40,707 nucleotides of DNA from Bacteroidales bacterium. Its GTDB lineage: Bacteria; Bacteroidota; Bacteroidia; Bacteroidales; GWA2-32-17. Positions 17,530 through 26,641 of the stretch are shown here, one piece after another; the first letter of the stretch is position 1, and each line of letters begins with the position of its first letter. The translations under genes and the position numbers were made by a program. The stretch lies in contig JAOAFV010000005.1 in the NCBI GenBank assembly GCA_026416095.1, positions 1 through 40,707 on the forward strand, read 5' to 3'. The notes under the pieces are model-generated. The model was not told the origin of the DNA and did no database searches. It saw only the letters and a list, made by a program, of their open reading frames with translations.

Positions 17530-18026
17530 GAATATATTAATTTAATTTGAGAATAGGTGTTTAGAGTTTCAATAATTTTTTTTCTCTTTTCTTTGCTAAA
17601 TAAAGTTATGGGAATTGGATTGTATTTGGCTATACCTTTAGGAGTTTTCTGATAAATTACAAGTTCTTCTCTTAAATTGTAAAAACTTTTTACGACTTCG
17701 AATTTATATAAAGCATTTTTAGGAATTTTTATCATGCAATGTTCCGATGAAGCAGAGGTAAGAGGATAATACTTTATTAGAATGAAATTAGGTTCTTCTT
17801 CGTCGTCGAAAAAAATAATATGGTATTTCTTTTTAAATCGAATGAACATATAAAGGATAAAAATAATAATAAAGAAAATTGAATATATCCACGAAGGTAT
17901 TGGTATTAAATAATCGTGATAAAAATCATACATAAAACCAATAGTAATCAGCGAAAATAGAATTAAAGTAACAAGTGCCAATGTACCCCTGGCACGTTCA
18001 TAATCTTCTTTGGTATCTATTTTCAT
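17526..18026 (-). CDS. Two-helix membrane protein of unknown function
   Basis: 166 aa. Two hydrophobic segments at about 16-32 (LALVTLILFSLITIGFM) and 45-62 (WIYSIFFIIIFILYMFI) are followed by a soluble domain of about 100 residues with an acidic patch (FFDDEEEPNF) and a basic C-terminus. The topology resembles small membrane proteins with a cytoplasmic beta-rich domain, but I recognise no family. It is the first gene of a run with dprA (4-base overlap) and the 184-aa membrane protein. A -7 element lies 25 bases upstream of the ATG. Confidence 0.65.
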   Translation of the reverse strand: MKIDTKEDYERARGTLALVTLILFSLITIGFMYDFYHDYLIPIPSWIYSIFFIIIFILYMFIRFKKKYHIIFFDDEEEPNFILIKYYPLTSASSEHCMIKIPKNALYKFEVVKSFYNLREELVIYQKTPKGIAKYNPIPITLFSKEKRKKIIETLNTYSQIKLIYS

Positions 18027-18050
18027 AAAAGTAATGCTTTAAATTTTAAA

Positions 18051-18058
18051 CAAAATTA
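18051..18058 (-). promoter_or_regulatory. Candidate -7 element for the dprA operon
   Basis: The minus strand reads TAATTTTG, matching TAnnTTTG, in the divergent gap before the ATG at 18026. Confidence 0.5.
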
Positions 18059-18104
18059 AATTTTATTTTGCACCTAATAAAAAACTTTTTTGAAAAACTT
18101 TATT

Positions 18105-18112
18105 TAACTTCG
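18105..18112 (+). promoter_or_regulatory. Candidate -7 element for the DUF2723 gene
   Basis: TAACTTCG matches TAnnTTTG at all but one fixed position and lies 15 bases before the ATG at 18128. It supports that ATG over the in-frame TTG at 18068, which lies upstream of the element. Confidence 0.4.
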
Positions 18113-18127
18113 CACAAATTTTATTTT

Positions 18128-21100
18128 ATGAATTTTAGGTTGTGGAATAATATTATAGGATGGGCGGTATTTTTTGTTGCATCTTTTACGTATTTAAGTA
18201 CAATTGAGCCAACAGCAAGTTTTTGGGATTGTGGCGAATTTATTGCTACTTCTTATAAATACGAAGTTGGTCATCCGCCAGGTGCCCCTTTTTTTATGAT
18301 TATAACACGTTTTGTTTCTATGTTTGCTCCAGATAAAACATTGGTAGCACGGTTTATAAATGGATATTCTGCAATAGTTAGTGCCTTAACTATATTATTT
18401 TTGTTTTGGACAATTACTTATTTTGCTAAAAGGCTAATAGTAAAAGAAAATGAAGAAATAACACTTGCTCAGGCAATTGCAATATATGGAAGTGGTATTA
18501 TTGGTGCTCTTGCTTATACTTTTTCCGATACTTTCTGGTTTTCTGCAGTAGAAGCAGAAGTATATGCTTCTTCTTCTATGCTTACTGCACTTGTTTTCTG
18601 GCTTATTACCAAATGGGACCAGCATTATAATTCTCCTTATGCATGGCGATATTTAATTCTTATTGCATTAGTTATAGGCATTTCAATTGGGGTACATCTT
18701 TTAAATTTATTAGCCATTCCTGCTATTGTGTTTGTTGTATTTTTCAGATTGGTACCAAAAATAACAAAGAAAAAGGTAATAATTGCCTCTTTTCTCGCGC
18801 TATTAATTCTTGCTTTAATTATGTATGGAATTATTCAAGGAATCTTTAAATTGTCTGGTAATTTTGAATTATTTTTTGTAAATAATTTAAGATTTCCTTT
18901 TTTTACAGGCCTTATTATTCATATTTTATTGCTTTTATCTTTTTTCTTATTAACAATACGTGAAATAAATAATAATTATTTTGGTATACGAACATTTGTA
19001 TACCTCACATTATTTATATTTTTGAGTGGTGTAACATATTTGTTTTCTGGTTTTTTTTCTGCACTTATACTTGCTATAATTACAGGGTTTATAATTTATA
19101 AGCTTAAGTCTTTTCATCATTATCTTAATATTATGGTATGGAGTATAGCAATGATAATAATTGGTTATGCGAGCTTTGCTCTTATTTTAATTCGTTCAAA
19201 TGCAAATACTCCTATCGATGAAAATAATCCTGAAGACGTTTTTTCTCTTATTTCTTACTTAAATAGAGAACAATATGGCGATAGGCCTCTGTTTTATGGA
19301 CAATCTTTTGCTTCTCCTTTAGATAGAAATGAGCCATATATTCAATCGGAACCTATATTTTTAAAAAATGAAGAAAAAGGAAGGTACGATATTGTTGGGT
19401 ATAAGACAAAACAAAATTTTGCAAGGGAATTTAATATGCTTTTCCCACGAATGTACAGTCAGGAAAGTAATCATATATCTGCATACAAAAGCTGGACCAA
19501 TTTTAAGGGAATTCCCGTACATTGGGTTCAACCCGATGGTACTATTGAGAAAATATATAAGCCTACTTTTTTTGAAAATTTAAAATTCTTTTTTGGGTAT
19601 CAACTTGGATGGATGTATTTTAGATATTTTATGTGGAATTTTGCTGGACGTCAAAATGATATTCAAGGCCATGGTAATGTTATGTATGGGAATTGGATTT
19701 CAGGAATTCCTTTTATCGATAATAAAAGATTAGGAGATCAAAATTTACTTCCTGATTATTTAAAAAACAATAAAGCCAGAAATAAATATTACATGCTGCC
19801 TCTTATATTGGGCTTAATTGGTTTATTTTATCAATATTCGAAGCATGTAAAAGATTTTGTTGTTGTTTTATTACTATTCTTTTTTACAGGTATAGCAATC
19901 GTAATTTACTTGAATCAAACACCATATCAGCCAAGAGAACGTGATTATGCTTATGCTGGTTCATTTTATGCGTTTGCAATATGGATAGGGCTTGGTCTTA
20001 TAGCACTTTGGGATTATTTCAGAAAAAATATAAAAAACGTACCTCAATTGCCTATTAGTATTCTATTAACAGTATTATTATTTTTTGCAGTTCCTTTTAT
20101 TATGGCAAAAGAAAATTGGGACGATCATGATCGTTCTAATCGTTATACTCCCAGAGATTTTGCATATAATTATCTTCAAACATGCGATACAAATGCAGTG
20201 CTTTTTACTAATGGCGATAATGATACATTCCCATTATGGTATGCTCAGGAGGTAGAAGGAATAAGAACCGATGTAAGAGTTGTGAATTTGTCTCTTTTAA
20301 ACACCGATTGGTATATGGAGCAAATGAAATATCGTGCTTACGAATCGGATCCAATACCGATAAGTTTTAAGTTACACGAAATTGCGGGCGAAAAAAGAGT
20401 TTACTGCCCTATTATTGAAAGATTTAAGAGTGCATATCCTGTTAAAGATATTATAAATTTGGTACGTTCAGACGACCCTGCTGTGCAAATACAAGTTGCT
20501 ACAGGCGAAATGATAAATTATATACCAACACGTTTTTTTAAACATAAAGTAGATTCAGCTGCAGTAATAGAAAGCGGAACTATTAAACCTAAATATGCCC
20601 AGTATATGGTTAAAGAACTCAATTGGAGAATTAGTAAAAACTACCTCACTCGAGCAGAATTAGGTATACTTGATATAATGGTAAATACAAACTGGCGGCG
20701 TCCTCTATATTTTGCAATAACTGTTGGTGATGTTTATGTTAACCTAGAAAAATATTTTAGAGTAGATGGGCTCGCTTATCGTCTAACCCCAATTGAAGCT
20801 TCAACTTTAAATGATGATATGCAAACAGGTTGGATCGATACTGATATATTATATGATAGATTAATGAACCGTTTTAAATGGGGAAATATCGATAAAGATG
20901 GTGTTTATCTCGACGAAAACAATTTACGAATGATTTCTAATTTCAGAAATCTTTTTGCACGACTAGCTAATGCTCTTATTAAAGAAGGAAAAAAAGATTC
21001 GGCAAAAAAGGTTTTGGATCGGTGTATGGAGGTTATGCCAGAAAAAAATATACCTTATAATTTCTTTGTCTTGGGTATTATTGAGGGATATTATAAATTA

Positions 21101-21385
21101 GGTGAAATAAAAAAAGCGCGAGAAATTCATGAAAAATTAATGAAAATTTGTGAACAAGAAATAAATTATTTTTTAGGAATACCTAAATCTTATGCTCAAA
21201 CATTATCAAACGAAGCTCGACGTTCAATGGCTGTTTATCATGAATTACAGAGAATTGCTAAACAATATTCTCAAAACGATCTTGATAAACGCATAGAAGA
21301 AAATCAAAAAATTTATACTACTAAATATTTTGAATATTTCCCCATGCAGGAACAGCAAAAAGAATCTGGCTTTGAAGAGGAATAA
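18128..21385 (+). CDS. DUF2723 (TMEM260-like) membrane protein, probable GT-C glycosyltransferase
   Basis: 1085 aa from the ATG at 18128; an upstream in-frame TTG at 18068 would add 20 residues but precedes the likely promoter. The N-terminal region carries the DUF2723 signature: IEPTASFWDCGEFIATSYKY with Asp34 and Glu37, then VGHPPGAPFF with His49, placed like the catalytic acidic loop of GT-C transferases. About 12 membrane helices follow. A soluble C-terminal domain of about 450 residues includes a DWYMEQMKY segment, a NGDNDTFPLWY segment and TPR-like helices near the end. The family includes human TMEM260, a protein O-mannosyltransferase, so a role in protein glycosylation is plausible; this is inference. 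The deacetylase gene overlaps its end. Confidence 0.85.
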   Translation: MNFRLWNNIIGWAVFFVASFTYLSTIEPTASFWDCGEFIATSYKYEVGHPPGAPFFMIITRFVSMFAPDKTLVARFINGYSAIVSALTILFLFWTITYFAKRLIVKENEEITLAQAIAIYGSGIIGALAYTFSDTFWFSAVEAEVYASSSMLTALVFWLITKWDQHYNSPYAWRYLILIALVIGISIGVHLLNLLAIPAIVFVVFFRLVPKITKKKVIIASFLALLILALIMYGIIQGIFKLSGNFELFFVNNLRFPFFTGLIIHILLLLSFFLLTIREINNNYFGIRTFVYLTLFIFLSGVTYLFSGFFSALILAIITGFIIYKLKSFHHYLNIMVWSIAMIIIGYASFALILIRSNANTPIDENNPEDVFSLISYLNREQYGDRPLFYGQSFASPLDRNEPYIQSEPIFLKNEEKGRYDIVGYKTKQNFAREFNMLFPRMYSQESNHISAYKSWTNFKGIPVHWVQPDGTIEKIYKPTFFENLKFFFGYQLGWMYFRYFMWNFAGRQNDIQGHGNVMYGNWISGIPFIDNKRLGDQNLLPDYLKNNKARNKYYMLPLILGLIGLFYQYSKHVKDFVVVLLLFFFTGIAIVIYLNQTPYQPRERDYAYAGSFYAFAIWIGLGLIALWDYFRKNIKNVPQLPISILLTVLLFFAVPFIMAKENWDDHDRSNRYTPRDFAYNYLQTCDTNAVLFTNGDNDTFPLWYAQEVEGIRTDVRVVNLSLLNTDWYMEQMKYRAYESDPIPISFKLHEIAGEKRVYCPIIERFKSAYPVKDIINLVRSDDPAVQIQVATGEMINYIPTRFFKHKVDSAAVIESGTIKPKYAQYMVKELNWRISKNYLTRAELGILDIMVNTNWRRPLYFAITVGDVYVNLEKYFRVDGLAYRLTPIEASTLNDDMQTGWIDTDILYDRLMNRFKWGNIDKDGVYLDENNLRMISNFRNLFARLANALIKEGKKDSAKKVLDRCMEVMPEKNIPYNFFVLGIIEGYYKLGEIKKAREIHEKLMKICEQEINYFLGIPKSYAQTLSNEARRSMAVYHELQRIAKQYSQNDLDKRIEENQKIYTTKYFEYFPMQEQQKESGFEEE

Positions 21386-21917
21386 AGATATATACCTTAC
21401 CTTCGATGATGGCCCTAATAATTTTTTGAGTGACTATATATTAACAATTCTTAGTTATTATAATTACAAAGCAACTTTTTTTTGGTGTGGATATAAAGCT
21501 CAATTTTTTAAACATTTAATTCCTGAATTTATTAAAAATGGTCATAAAATAGGTAATCATGGTTATTATCATTTGAATGGTTGGAAAACAAAAACACAAT
21601 TGTACCTTTTAAATGCATATGCTTTTGATGAGATATATTGTACAAATTTATTCAGACCACCTTATGGAAAAATCACACTAAAACAATGGTGGCATTTAAG
21701 AAAACGTTATAAAATCGTATTTTGGAATTATATTTCAAAAGATTATAAATATAACGATCCCGAAAAAATCTTATTTAACCTTAAGCAGCATACCTTTAAT
21801 GGTTCAATAATTGTATTGCACGAAAATGAAAAAACCAAAAATGTGTTACCTCTGTATTTTGAAAGATATATAAGTTGGTTAAGTAATAATGGTTTTGAAG
21901 GAAGAGTATTAAAATAA
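21372..21917 (+). CDS. Polysaccharide deacetylase (NodB homology domain)
   Basis: About 181 aa if translated from TTG at 21372, overlapping the DUF2723 gene by 14 bases; another TTG at 21330 would give 195 aa. No ATG is available upstream in frame. The carbohydrate esterase family 4 motifs are all recognisable: IYLTFDDGPN (catalytic Asp and metal Asp), GNHGYYHLNGW (metal His pair), FRPPYGK, FWNYISKDY and SIIVLHENEK. It would remove N-acetyl groups from a cell-envelope glycan. There is no signal peptide, unlike many secreted relatives, and the N-terminus is short. Translation is probably coupled to the gene before it. Confidence 0.85.
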   Translation: MKRNKDIYLTFDDGPNNFLSDYILTILSYYNYKATFFWCGYKAQFFKHLIPEFIKNGHKIGNHGYYHLNGWKTKTQLYLLNAYAFDEIYCTNLFRPPYGKITLKQWWHLRKRYKIVFWNYISKDYKYNDPEKILFNLKQHTFNGSIIVLHENEKTKNVLPLYFERYISWLSNNGFEGRVLK

Positions 21918-22063
21918 CTTTTATTTATATGCTACTACATACAAAATTTATATACCAATAATTTAGCTTACCTTTTTGCTTTTCTCTAATTAATTAACTA
22001 ACTTATAAATGCTTTATTTTCAAGTACTGATTGAGTAATTATTGAGTGGGATTAAATTGTTTT

Positions 22064-22172
22064 GAGACCTTTGCAAAACTAGCTGAAAATAACTTTTTAC
22101 AATTACATATAATTAAAATCAATATTTTCCAAAATATTTAGAGGCCTTTATAAAAGATTTGGCAAAGTTTTC
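22064..22172. mobile_element. MITE-like element, copy 1
   Basis: A 109-bp element with left end GAGACCTTTGCAAAAC and a diverged inverted right end (GGCAAAGTTTTC). It is flanked on both sides by GTTTT (22059-22063 and 22173-22177), a 5-bp target duplication. Its interior aligns nearly base for base with copy 2, including the identical block AAAATCAATATTTTCCAAAA. It has no coding capacity, so it must have been moved by a transposase encoded elsewhere. The family of that transposase is not assigned. Confidence 0.8.
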
Positions 22173-22427
22173 GTTTTGAGAATTTTAAGAATTCACATAT
22201 TTTTTCTTTAATTTATCGACCGTTTTTTGTAGAAAACTTTAAATAATAGCTTTAAAATTTCTAACATTATAAAATTTTGAACATCAGAATTTATTGAGAT
22301 AATGAGTGGAAAAAAATATTAAGGGTTAGCATTGGCTTTTGAAAAGAAGTAGAATTTTTATTTAAATATGTATAAAAAAATTTTTGTTATAAATAAGAGG
22401 TTTTTTTTAAAAATTAATATATAAATT

Positions 22428-22435
22428 TAACTTTG
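22428..22435 (+). promoter_or_regulatory. Candidate -7 element for the DPM1-like glycosyltransferase gene
   Basis: TAACTTTG (exact TAnnTTTG) ends 7 bases before the ATG at 22443, implying a transcript with almost no 5' leader. Confidence 0.55.
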
Positions 22436-22442
22436 TGAAAAA

Positions 22443-23162
22443 ATGAAAAAATATAAACTATCGATAATTATACCTGCTTATAATGAAGAACAAACAATAG
22501 AACAAATACTTAAGAAGGTGATAGAAGTTGATTTAAACAATATAGATAAGGAGATTATAATTATTGACGATTGTTCAAAGGACAAGACGCTCGAAAAAAT
22601 TGAGAGATTCAAAAATAATAATCCAGCAGAAAATATTATTGTTTACACACAACAACGAAACATGGGTAAAGGAGCAGCCATAAGGAAAGGAGTTGAATTG
22701 GCCACAGGCAATTTTATAATTATACAAGATGCCGATTTAGAATATGACCCTGCCGACTATAACATAATGTTAAAACCTCTGATAGAAGGTATTGCCGATG
22801 TTGTATATGGTTCAAGGTTTGTAGGAGGTAAACCTCATAGAATATTATTTTTTTGGCATACAGTTGGTAATAAGTTTCTTACCTTTCTTTCTAATATGTT
22901 TACCAATCTGAATTTGACCGACATGGAAACTGGCTATAAGGCTTTCAGATCGGAAATAATAAAATCAATAAAAATAGAAGAAAATAGATTTGGTTTTGAG
23001 CCAGAAATAACAGCAAAAGTTTCAAAAATAAAAGGTATAAGAATCTACGAAGTTGGTATATCTTATTACGGTAGAACTTATAAAGAAGGTAAAAAAATAA
23101 ATTGGAAAGATGGTTTTAAAGCCATATGGTGTATTTTAAAATATAATTTACTAAAAAAATGA
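22443..23162 (+). CDS. Family 2 glycosyltransferase, dolichyl/undecaprenyl-phosphate mannose synthase (DPM1)-like
   Basis: 239 aa, the size of single-domain DPM1-type enzymes. Motifs: LSIIIPAYNEEQTI at the N-terminus, IIIDDCSKDKT, NMGKGAAIRKG, and the metal-binding QDADLEYDP, then VYGSRFVGG, DMETGYKAFRSEII and GFEPEITAKV. No C-terminal membrane helices are present. Such enzymes load a sugar onto a polyprenyl phosphate carrier, which then feeds GT-C transferases on the other side of the membrane. It is monocistronic, and its stop lies 24 bases from the end of the convergent GT-C-like pseudogene that might once have used its product; that link is inference. Confidence 0.88.
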   Translation: MKKYKLSIIIPAYNEEQTIEQILKKVIEVDLNNIDKEIIIIDDCSKDKTLEKIERFKNNNPAENIIVYTQQRNMGKGAAIRKGVELATGNFIIIQDADLEYDPADYNIMLKPLIEGIADVVYGSRFVGGKPHRILFFWHTVGNKFLTFLSNMFTNLNLTDMETGYKAFRSEIIKSIKIEENRFGFEPEITAKVSKIKGIRIYEVGISYYGRTYKEGKKINWKDGFKAIWCILKYNLLKK

Positions 23163-23185
23163 AATAAAAAAAAAAACATTTAAAG

Positions 23186-24764
23186 TTATTTATTATCACC
23201 TATTTTTGAGAAAGTCAATTTTATAAAATAATTAAGTACAAGATGTTTTTTTAAAAGGCTATCTTTTGAAGAATTGTTAACAGCCATATTATCGCCATAA
23301 TGAATTAAATATTTTGCACCTATGTTAATGTAATATTGATATTGTCAAATTCATTTATTTTTCCTTTGTCATTTTCTAAAGTCCATCCTTTTAATTGTAA
23401 CAAAGATAAAACGTAGGTAGGAGTTGGATCGAAATTACAAATAGCAGTATCTTTTTTATGGATCCCTGCTTTTTCAAGAATATTTGAATTACATAATTCT
23501 CTGATTTTTGACCATTTTATTGAAATCTTTCATATGAAACCACCAGAATAATCCCTCCTCATACTTTGTTTCGTGCAAATTCCAGCCATACCAACCTCTA
23601 AAATCCCTTAGGCGATAATTTTCGTAACCATGATAAAAGCAAAAAAATAAAAACACAACTAAAATAATGGTTATTGTTTTTGGCTTGAAATATCTTATCA
23701 ACGCTTGCATTGTCATTATTGTGAAAATGAAAAAAAAAGAAAGCAAAGGTAACATATAGTAATCATGATTAGGAAAACATTTGAACCATAAAATAAGATA
23801 TAAAATTATGCTTATTAATGAGAATGAAAATAAGTATTTTAAAAAGTAAGAATACTTTTTCCAATTTATCACTATAATTAAAAAAAATAATATGTAAAAG
23901 CTAACTTTTCCGTAAACAAAACCAAGTTGATTTAACAAAAAATCTCTAAACTCATAAAGAATAGAGCTGATTTCATTAATGCTACATGTAAATATTTAGG
24001 AAGCAAATGGTACCATTACTTCATAAGTCATATTGTTCTTTTGTTGATAAACGTACCATAAAATTATTATAGATCATATAAAAAAATATAAGATAAATTC
24101 TTTGTTATTTTTTATAAAACGTGTAACATAGTAAATGAAAAAAGAAACGGGCAGCATAATGCTTACTATTCTAAGAAGACCAGATAACATAAAGAATAAT
24201 GTGCCTATAATAAAATTTAAATTTCTATTGATTGTTGATGTATTATTTAATGCTTTAAACCAAAAATATACGGCTGATATACTAAACATTACTGATGGCA
24301 GATCGGTAAAAAAATTTGCATTATAAAATAGGTATATTGGCATAAAAAATATTATTAATACACTTGACTTTGCTGTAAAGTAACTTTTCAGTTCATTATA
24401 GGCAAATTTGTAGGCATGATATAATCCGATAGAGGATAGGATAAAAGTATGCAACCTAAAATATGAATAATACTTCACGTGTGAAAAAAGAAAATAACCA
24501 CTTAAGTATAGGAAATTCCAAAACAAGGTCACCTGTATTGTTAGGATTTAGTAAATTGTCGATAAGCAGGTCTCCATAACGGTCTGTTCTCGTCATTAAA
24601 ATTTTGAATTATTGAATAATTCAAAATTTGCCGCCATTAATGGATACCATAAGGTAGTTCAACAAAGTGATGGGTACCATGTAAATGAATATAGAAACAA
24701 TATATATTAATAAGAAAAATAAAATGTCATGTATTAACTTGTTATTCCTAACAAAACTTTTCAT
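23186..24764 (-). pseudogene. Decayed multi-pass GT-C-like membrane glycosyltransferase
   Basis: Starts at ATG 24764 (MKSFVRNNKLIHDILFF) and ends at the stop at 23186, about 520 codons. The frame is broken repeatedly: TGA at 24621-24623, a frameshift near 24490-24530, in-frame TGA at 24074-24076 and TAA at 23996-23998, a frameshift near 23500 (into KWSKIRELCNSNILEKAG), and another near 23350 (into YYINIGAKYLIHYGDN). Joined, the pieces read as one protein with a luminal acidic loop (DLVLEFPILKW), many hydrophobic helices, and NHDYYMLPLL, typical of ArnT/PMT-like GT-C enzymes. The pieces at 24074-24532 and 23489-23938 share one frame, so they are parts of one dead gene and not separate genes. 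Confidence 0.8.
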
Positions 24765-25032
24765 TTTTTTCAAATTTATATAAATTTTAAAATAAGCTAA
24801 AGTTTAAATTACGAACAGTAAGGAACTATCTTGTTTAGATTTTAGGAAAAGTGATCGTAAAAAAAAATGATGATTTATAAATAGTCATCAAAAGTTTGAA
24901 AGGGAAACAAATAAATATAACTTTAATGCGTAAAAATTTTTTTCACTATTTTTTAAAAAACTTAAATTTAAATAATTGAGAAAGTTAATTTGTTAAAATT
25001 TTCAGAAGTCTAAAAAATGGAAACAATTTGTT

Positions 25033-26370
25033 TTAAACATGAAATGTTTCTTTAAATAGATCTACGAGGTCAAGTTTTTCCCATGTAAAAAATTCTATTT
25101 CTTTTTCTATAAAATTTAAGTTGTTTGTATTTTTTTCTTTTATACCGTTTCCATTGGGTTTATATAGAATTATTTTCTTTTTATAAGGAGTTCTACCAAA
25201 ATGCCCGTAAGCGGCAGTAGGTCTATAAATAGGGTTTTTAAGTTTTAGGTTTTTTATAATATGATATGGGCGTAAATCGTAAATTTCAAGAATTTTTTTT
25301 GCTATTTCCTCATCGCTTAATGGACGATTATTTGCATCTTTTGCCTTACTTTTACCAAACGTATTAACGTACAACGATAAAGGCTGACTAACTCCAATAG
25401 CATAAGATACTTGTATAAGTACTTCGTCGGAAACACCAGCTGCCACAAGATTTTTAGCAATATGACGCACTGCATAAGAGGCCGACCTATCTACTTTAGA
25501 AGCATCCTTACCAGAAAAAGCTCCTCCACCATGAGGTGCTCTTCCACCATAAGTATCAACAATTATTTTACGACCTGTTAACCCCGTATCGCCGTGAGGC
25601 CCTCCAATAATAAATGCACCCGTAGGGTTAACAAGCAATTCATATTCTGTTTTAAAAAGATCTCTTAAATAAGAGGGTAACTGCTCTATTACTCTGGGTA
25701 TTAGTATATTTTTAATGTCTTCTTTTATTTTATTTTGCATTTTTATAAATGACTCTTGCTTAGCTGATGGAGTATTATTAATTGGTTTAATAAATGGATC
25801 GTGTTGTGTAGAGATTAGTATTTTATCGATTCTTTTTGGTTTACCATTATCATATTCAATTGTAACTTGTGACTTTGCATCTGGTCTTAAGTAAGTCATT
25901 GTTCTTCCTTCTTTTCGAATATTTGCCAATTCTTTAACTAAAAGGTTTGCTAATTCTATGGGTAATGGCATGTAATTATCGGTTTCTTTACATGCATATC
26001 CAAACATTATTCCCTGATCGCCAGCTCCTTGTTCCTCTGGGTTTTCTTTAACAACTCCCATTTTAATATCTGGTGATTGTTCATGAATAGCACATAAAAT
26101 TCCACAACTTTTTGCTTCGAATTGGTACTCTGGTTTTGTATAGCCAATTTGTTCTATTATTTTTCTTACTTCTTCTTGTATGTCTACATATCCTTCAGTT
26201 GTTACTTCGCCCGCAACCACAACTAAACCTGTTGTAACAATTGTTTCGCAAGCAACTCTTGAATTTTCATCAACAATTAAGAACGCATCTAACAGTCCAT
26301 CGGAAATTTGATCGGCTATTTTATCGGGATGACCTTCCGACACAGATTCTGAGGTAAATAGATACGACAT
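25033..26370 (-). CDS. metK: S-adenosylmethionine synthetase
   Basis: 445 aa, longer than the E. coli enzyme (384 aa). It makes SAM from methionine and ATP. Intact motifs: [15 protein letters not shown] (His14, Asp16, Lys17), [15 protein letters not shown], the [12 protein letters not shown] segment and [17 protein letters not shown] (P-loop-like). The extra length lies partly in an insert around [15 protein letters not shown] and partly at the C-terminus (after AYGHFGR). It lies 19 bases downstream of tRNA-Pro on the same strand with no promoter match between, so the two are probably cotranscribed and tRNA processing would release the metK message. No SAM riboswitch is visible. Confidence 0.96.
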   Translation of the reverse strand: MSYLFTSESVSEGHPDKIADQISDGLLDAFLIVDENSRVACETIVTTGLVVVAGEVTTEGYVDIQEEVRKIIEQIGYTKPEYQFEAKSCGILCAIHEQSPDIKMGVVKENPEEQGAGDQGIMFGYACKETDNYMPLPIELANLLVKELANIRKEGRTMTYLRPDAKSQVTIEYDNGKPKRIDKILISTQHDPFIKPINNTPSAKQESFIKMQNKIKEDIKNILIPRVIEQLPSYLRDLFKTEYELLVNPTGAFIIGGPHGDTGLTGRKIIVDTYGGRAPHGGGAFSGKDASKVDRSASYAVRHIAKNLVAAGVSDEVLIQVSYAIGVSQPLSLYVNTFGKSKAKDANNRPLSDEEIAKKILEIYDLRPYHIIKNLKLKNPIYRPTAAYGHFGRTPYKKKIILYKPNGNGIKEKNTNNLNFIEKEIEFFTWEKLDLVDLFKETFHV

Positions 26371-26389
26371 AATAAACTACCCTTAAAAG

Positions 26390-26464
26390 TCGGGATGGCC
26401 AGACTCGAACTGGCGACCCCCTGCTCCCAAAGCAGGTGCGCTAAACCAACTGCGCTACATCCCG
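26390..26464 (-). tRNA. tRNA-Pro (anticodon UGG)
   Basis: 75 bases on the minus strand. A 7-bp acceptor stem CGGGATG/CATCCCG is followed by discriminator A. The anticodon arm CCTGC-TTTGGGA-GCAGG has UGG in the loop, and the T arm contains GTTCGAGTC. CCA is not encoded and must be added. It sits directly upstream of metK. Confidence 0.96.
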
Positions 26465-26471
26465 TTTTTTG

Positions 26472-26479
26472 CAAATTTA
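26472..26479 (-). promoter_or_regulatory. Candidate -7 element for tRNA-Pro and metK
   Basis: The minus strand reads TAAATTTG (TAnnTTTG), 7 bases before the mature 5' end of the tRNA. Confidence 0.55.
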
Positions 26480-26641
26480 TATCGATTTTTTTACTAAAAA
26501 AATGATTTTAAAAAATTTTTAATCTTTAAAAATACAGTTTAATTATAAGAAAACTGGAATTACTTTTAAAAAATTGGAACTTTAATAAGTTTTTTGTGAA
26601 TTTTGTCTTAAATGAGAAAACATTTATAATTTTAGAGCTAC

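Larger units (their letters stand above)
21918..22442. other. Gene-free 525-base region containing a mobile-element copy
   Basis: No credible ORF is present. It holds a 109-bp MITE-like element (22064-22172) and a -7 element just before the GT2 gene. The rest is A/T-rich sequence without recognised structure. Confidence 0.6.

Noticed and set aside
18068-18127. N-terminal extension of the DUF2723 protein from TTG 18068
   Set aside because: It would place the start before the likely promoter element at 18105, and the family signature begins soon after the ATG at 18128.
23489-24532. Two separate small membrane-protein genes (23489-23938 and 24074-24532, minus)
   Set aside because: They lie in the same frame, separated only by two stop codons, and continue one membrane glycosyltransferase with further frameshifted pieces on both sides; they are parts of one pseudogene.
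26371-26641. SAM riboswitch upstream of metK
   Set aside because: The space holds tRNA-Pro and its promoter; no riboswitch-like stems were seen between the tRNA and the metK start.
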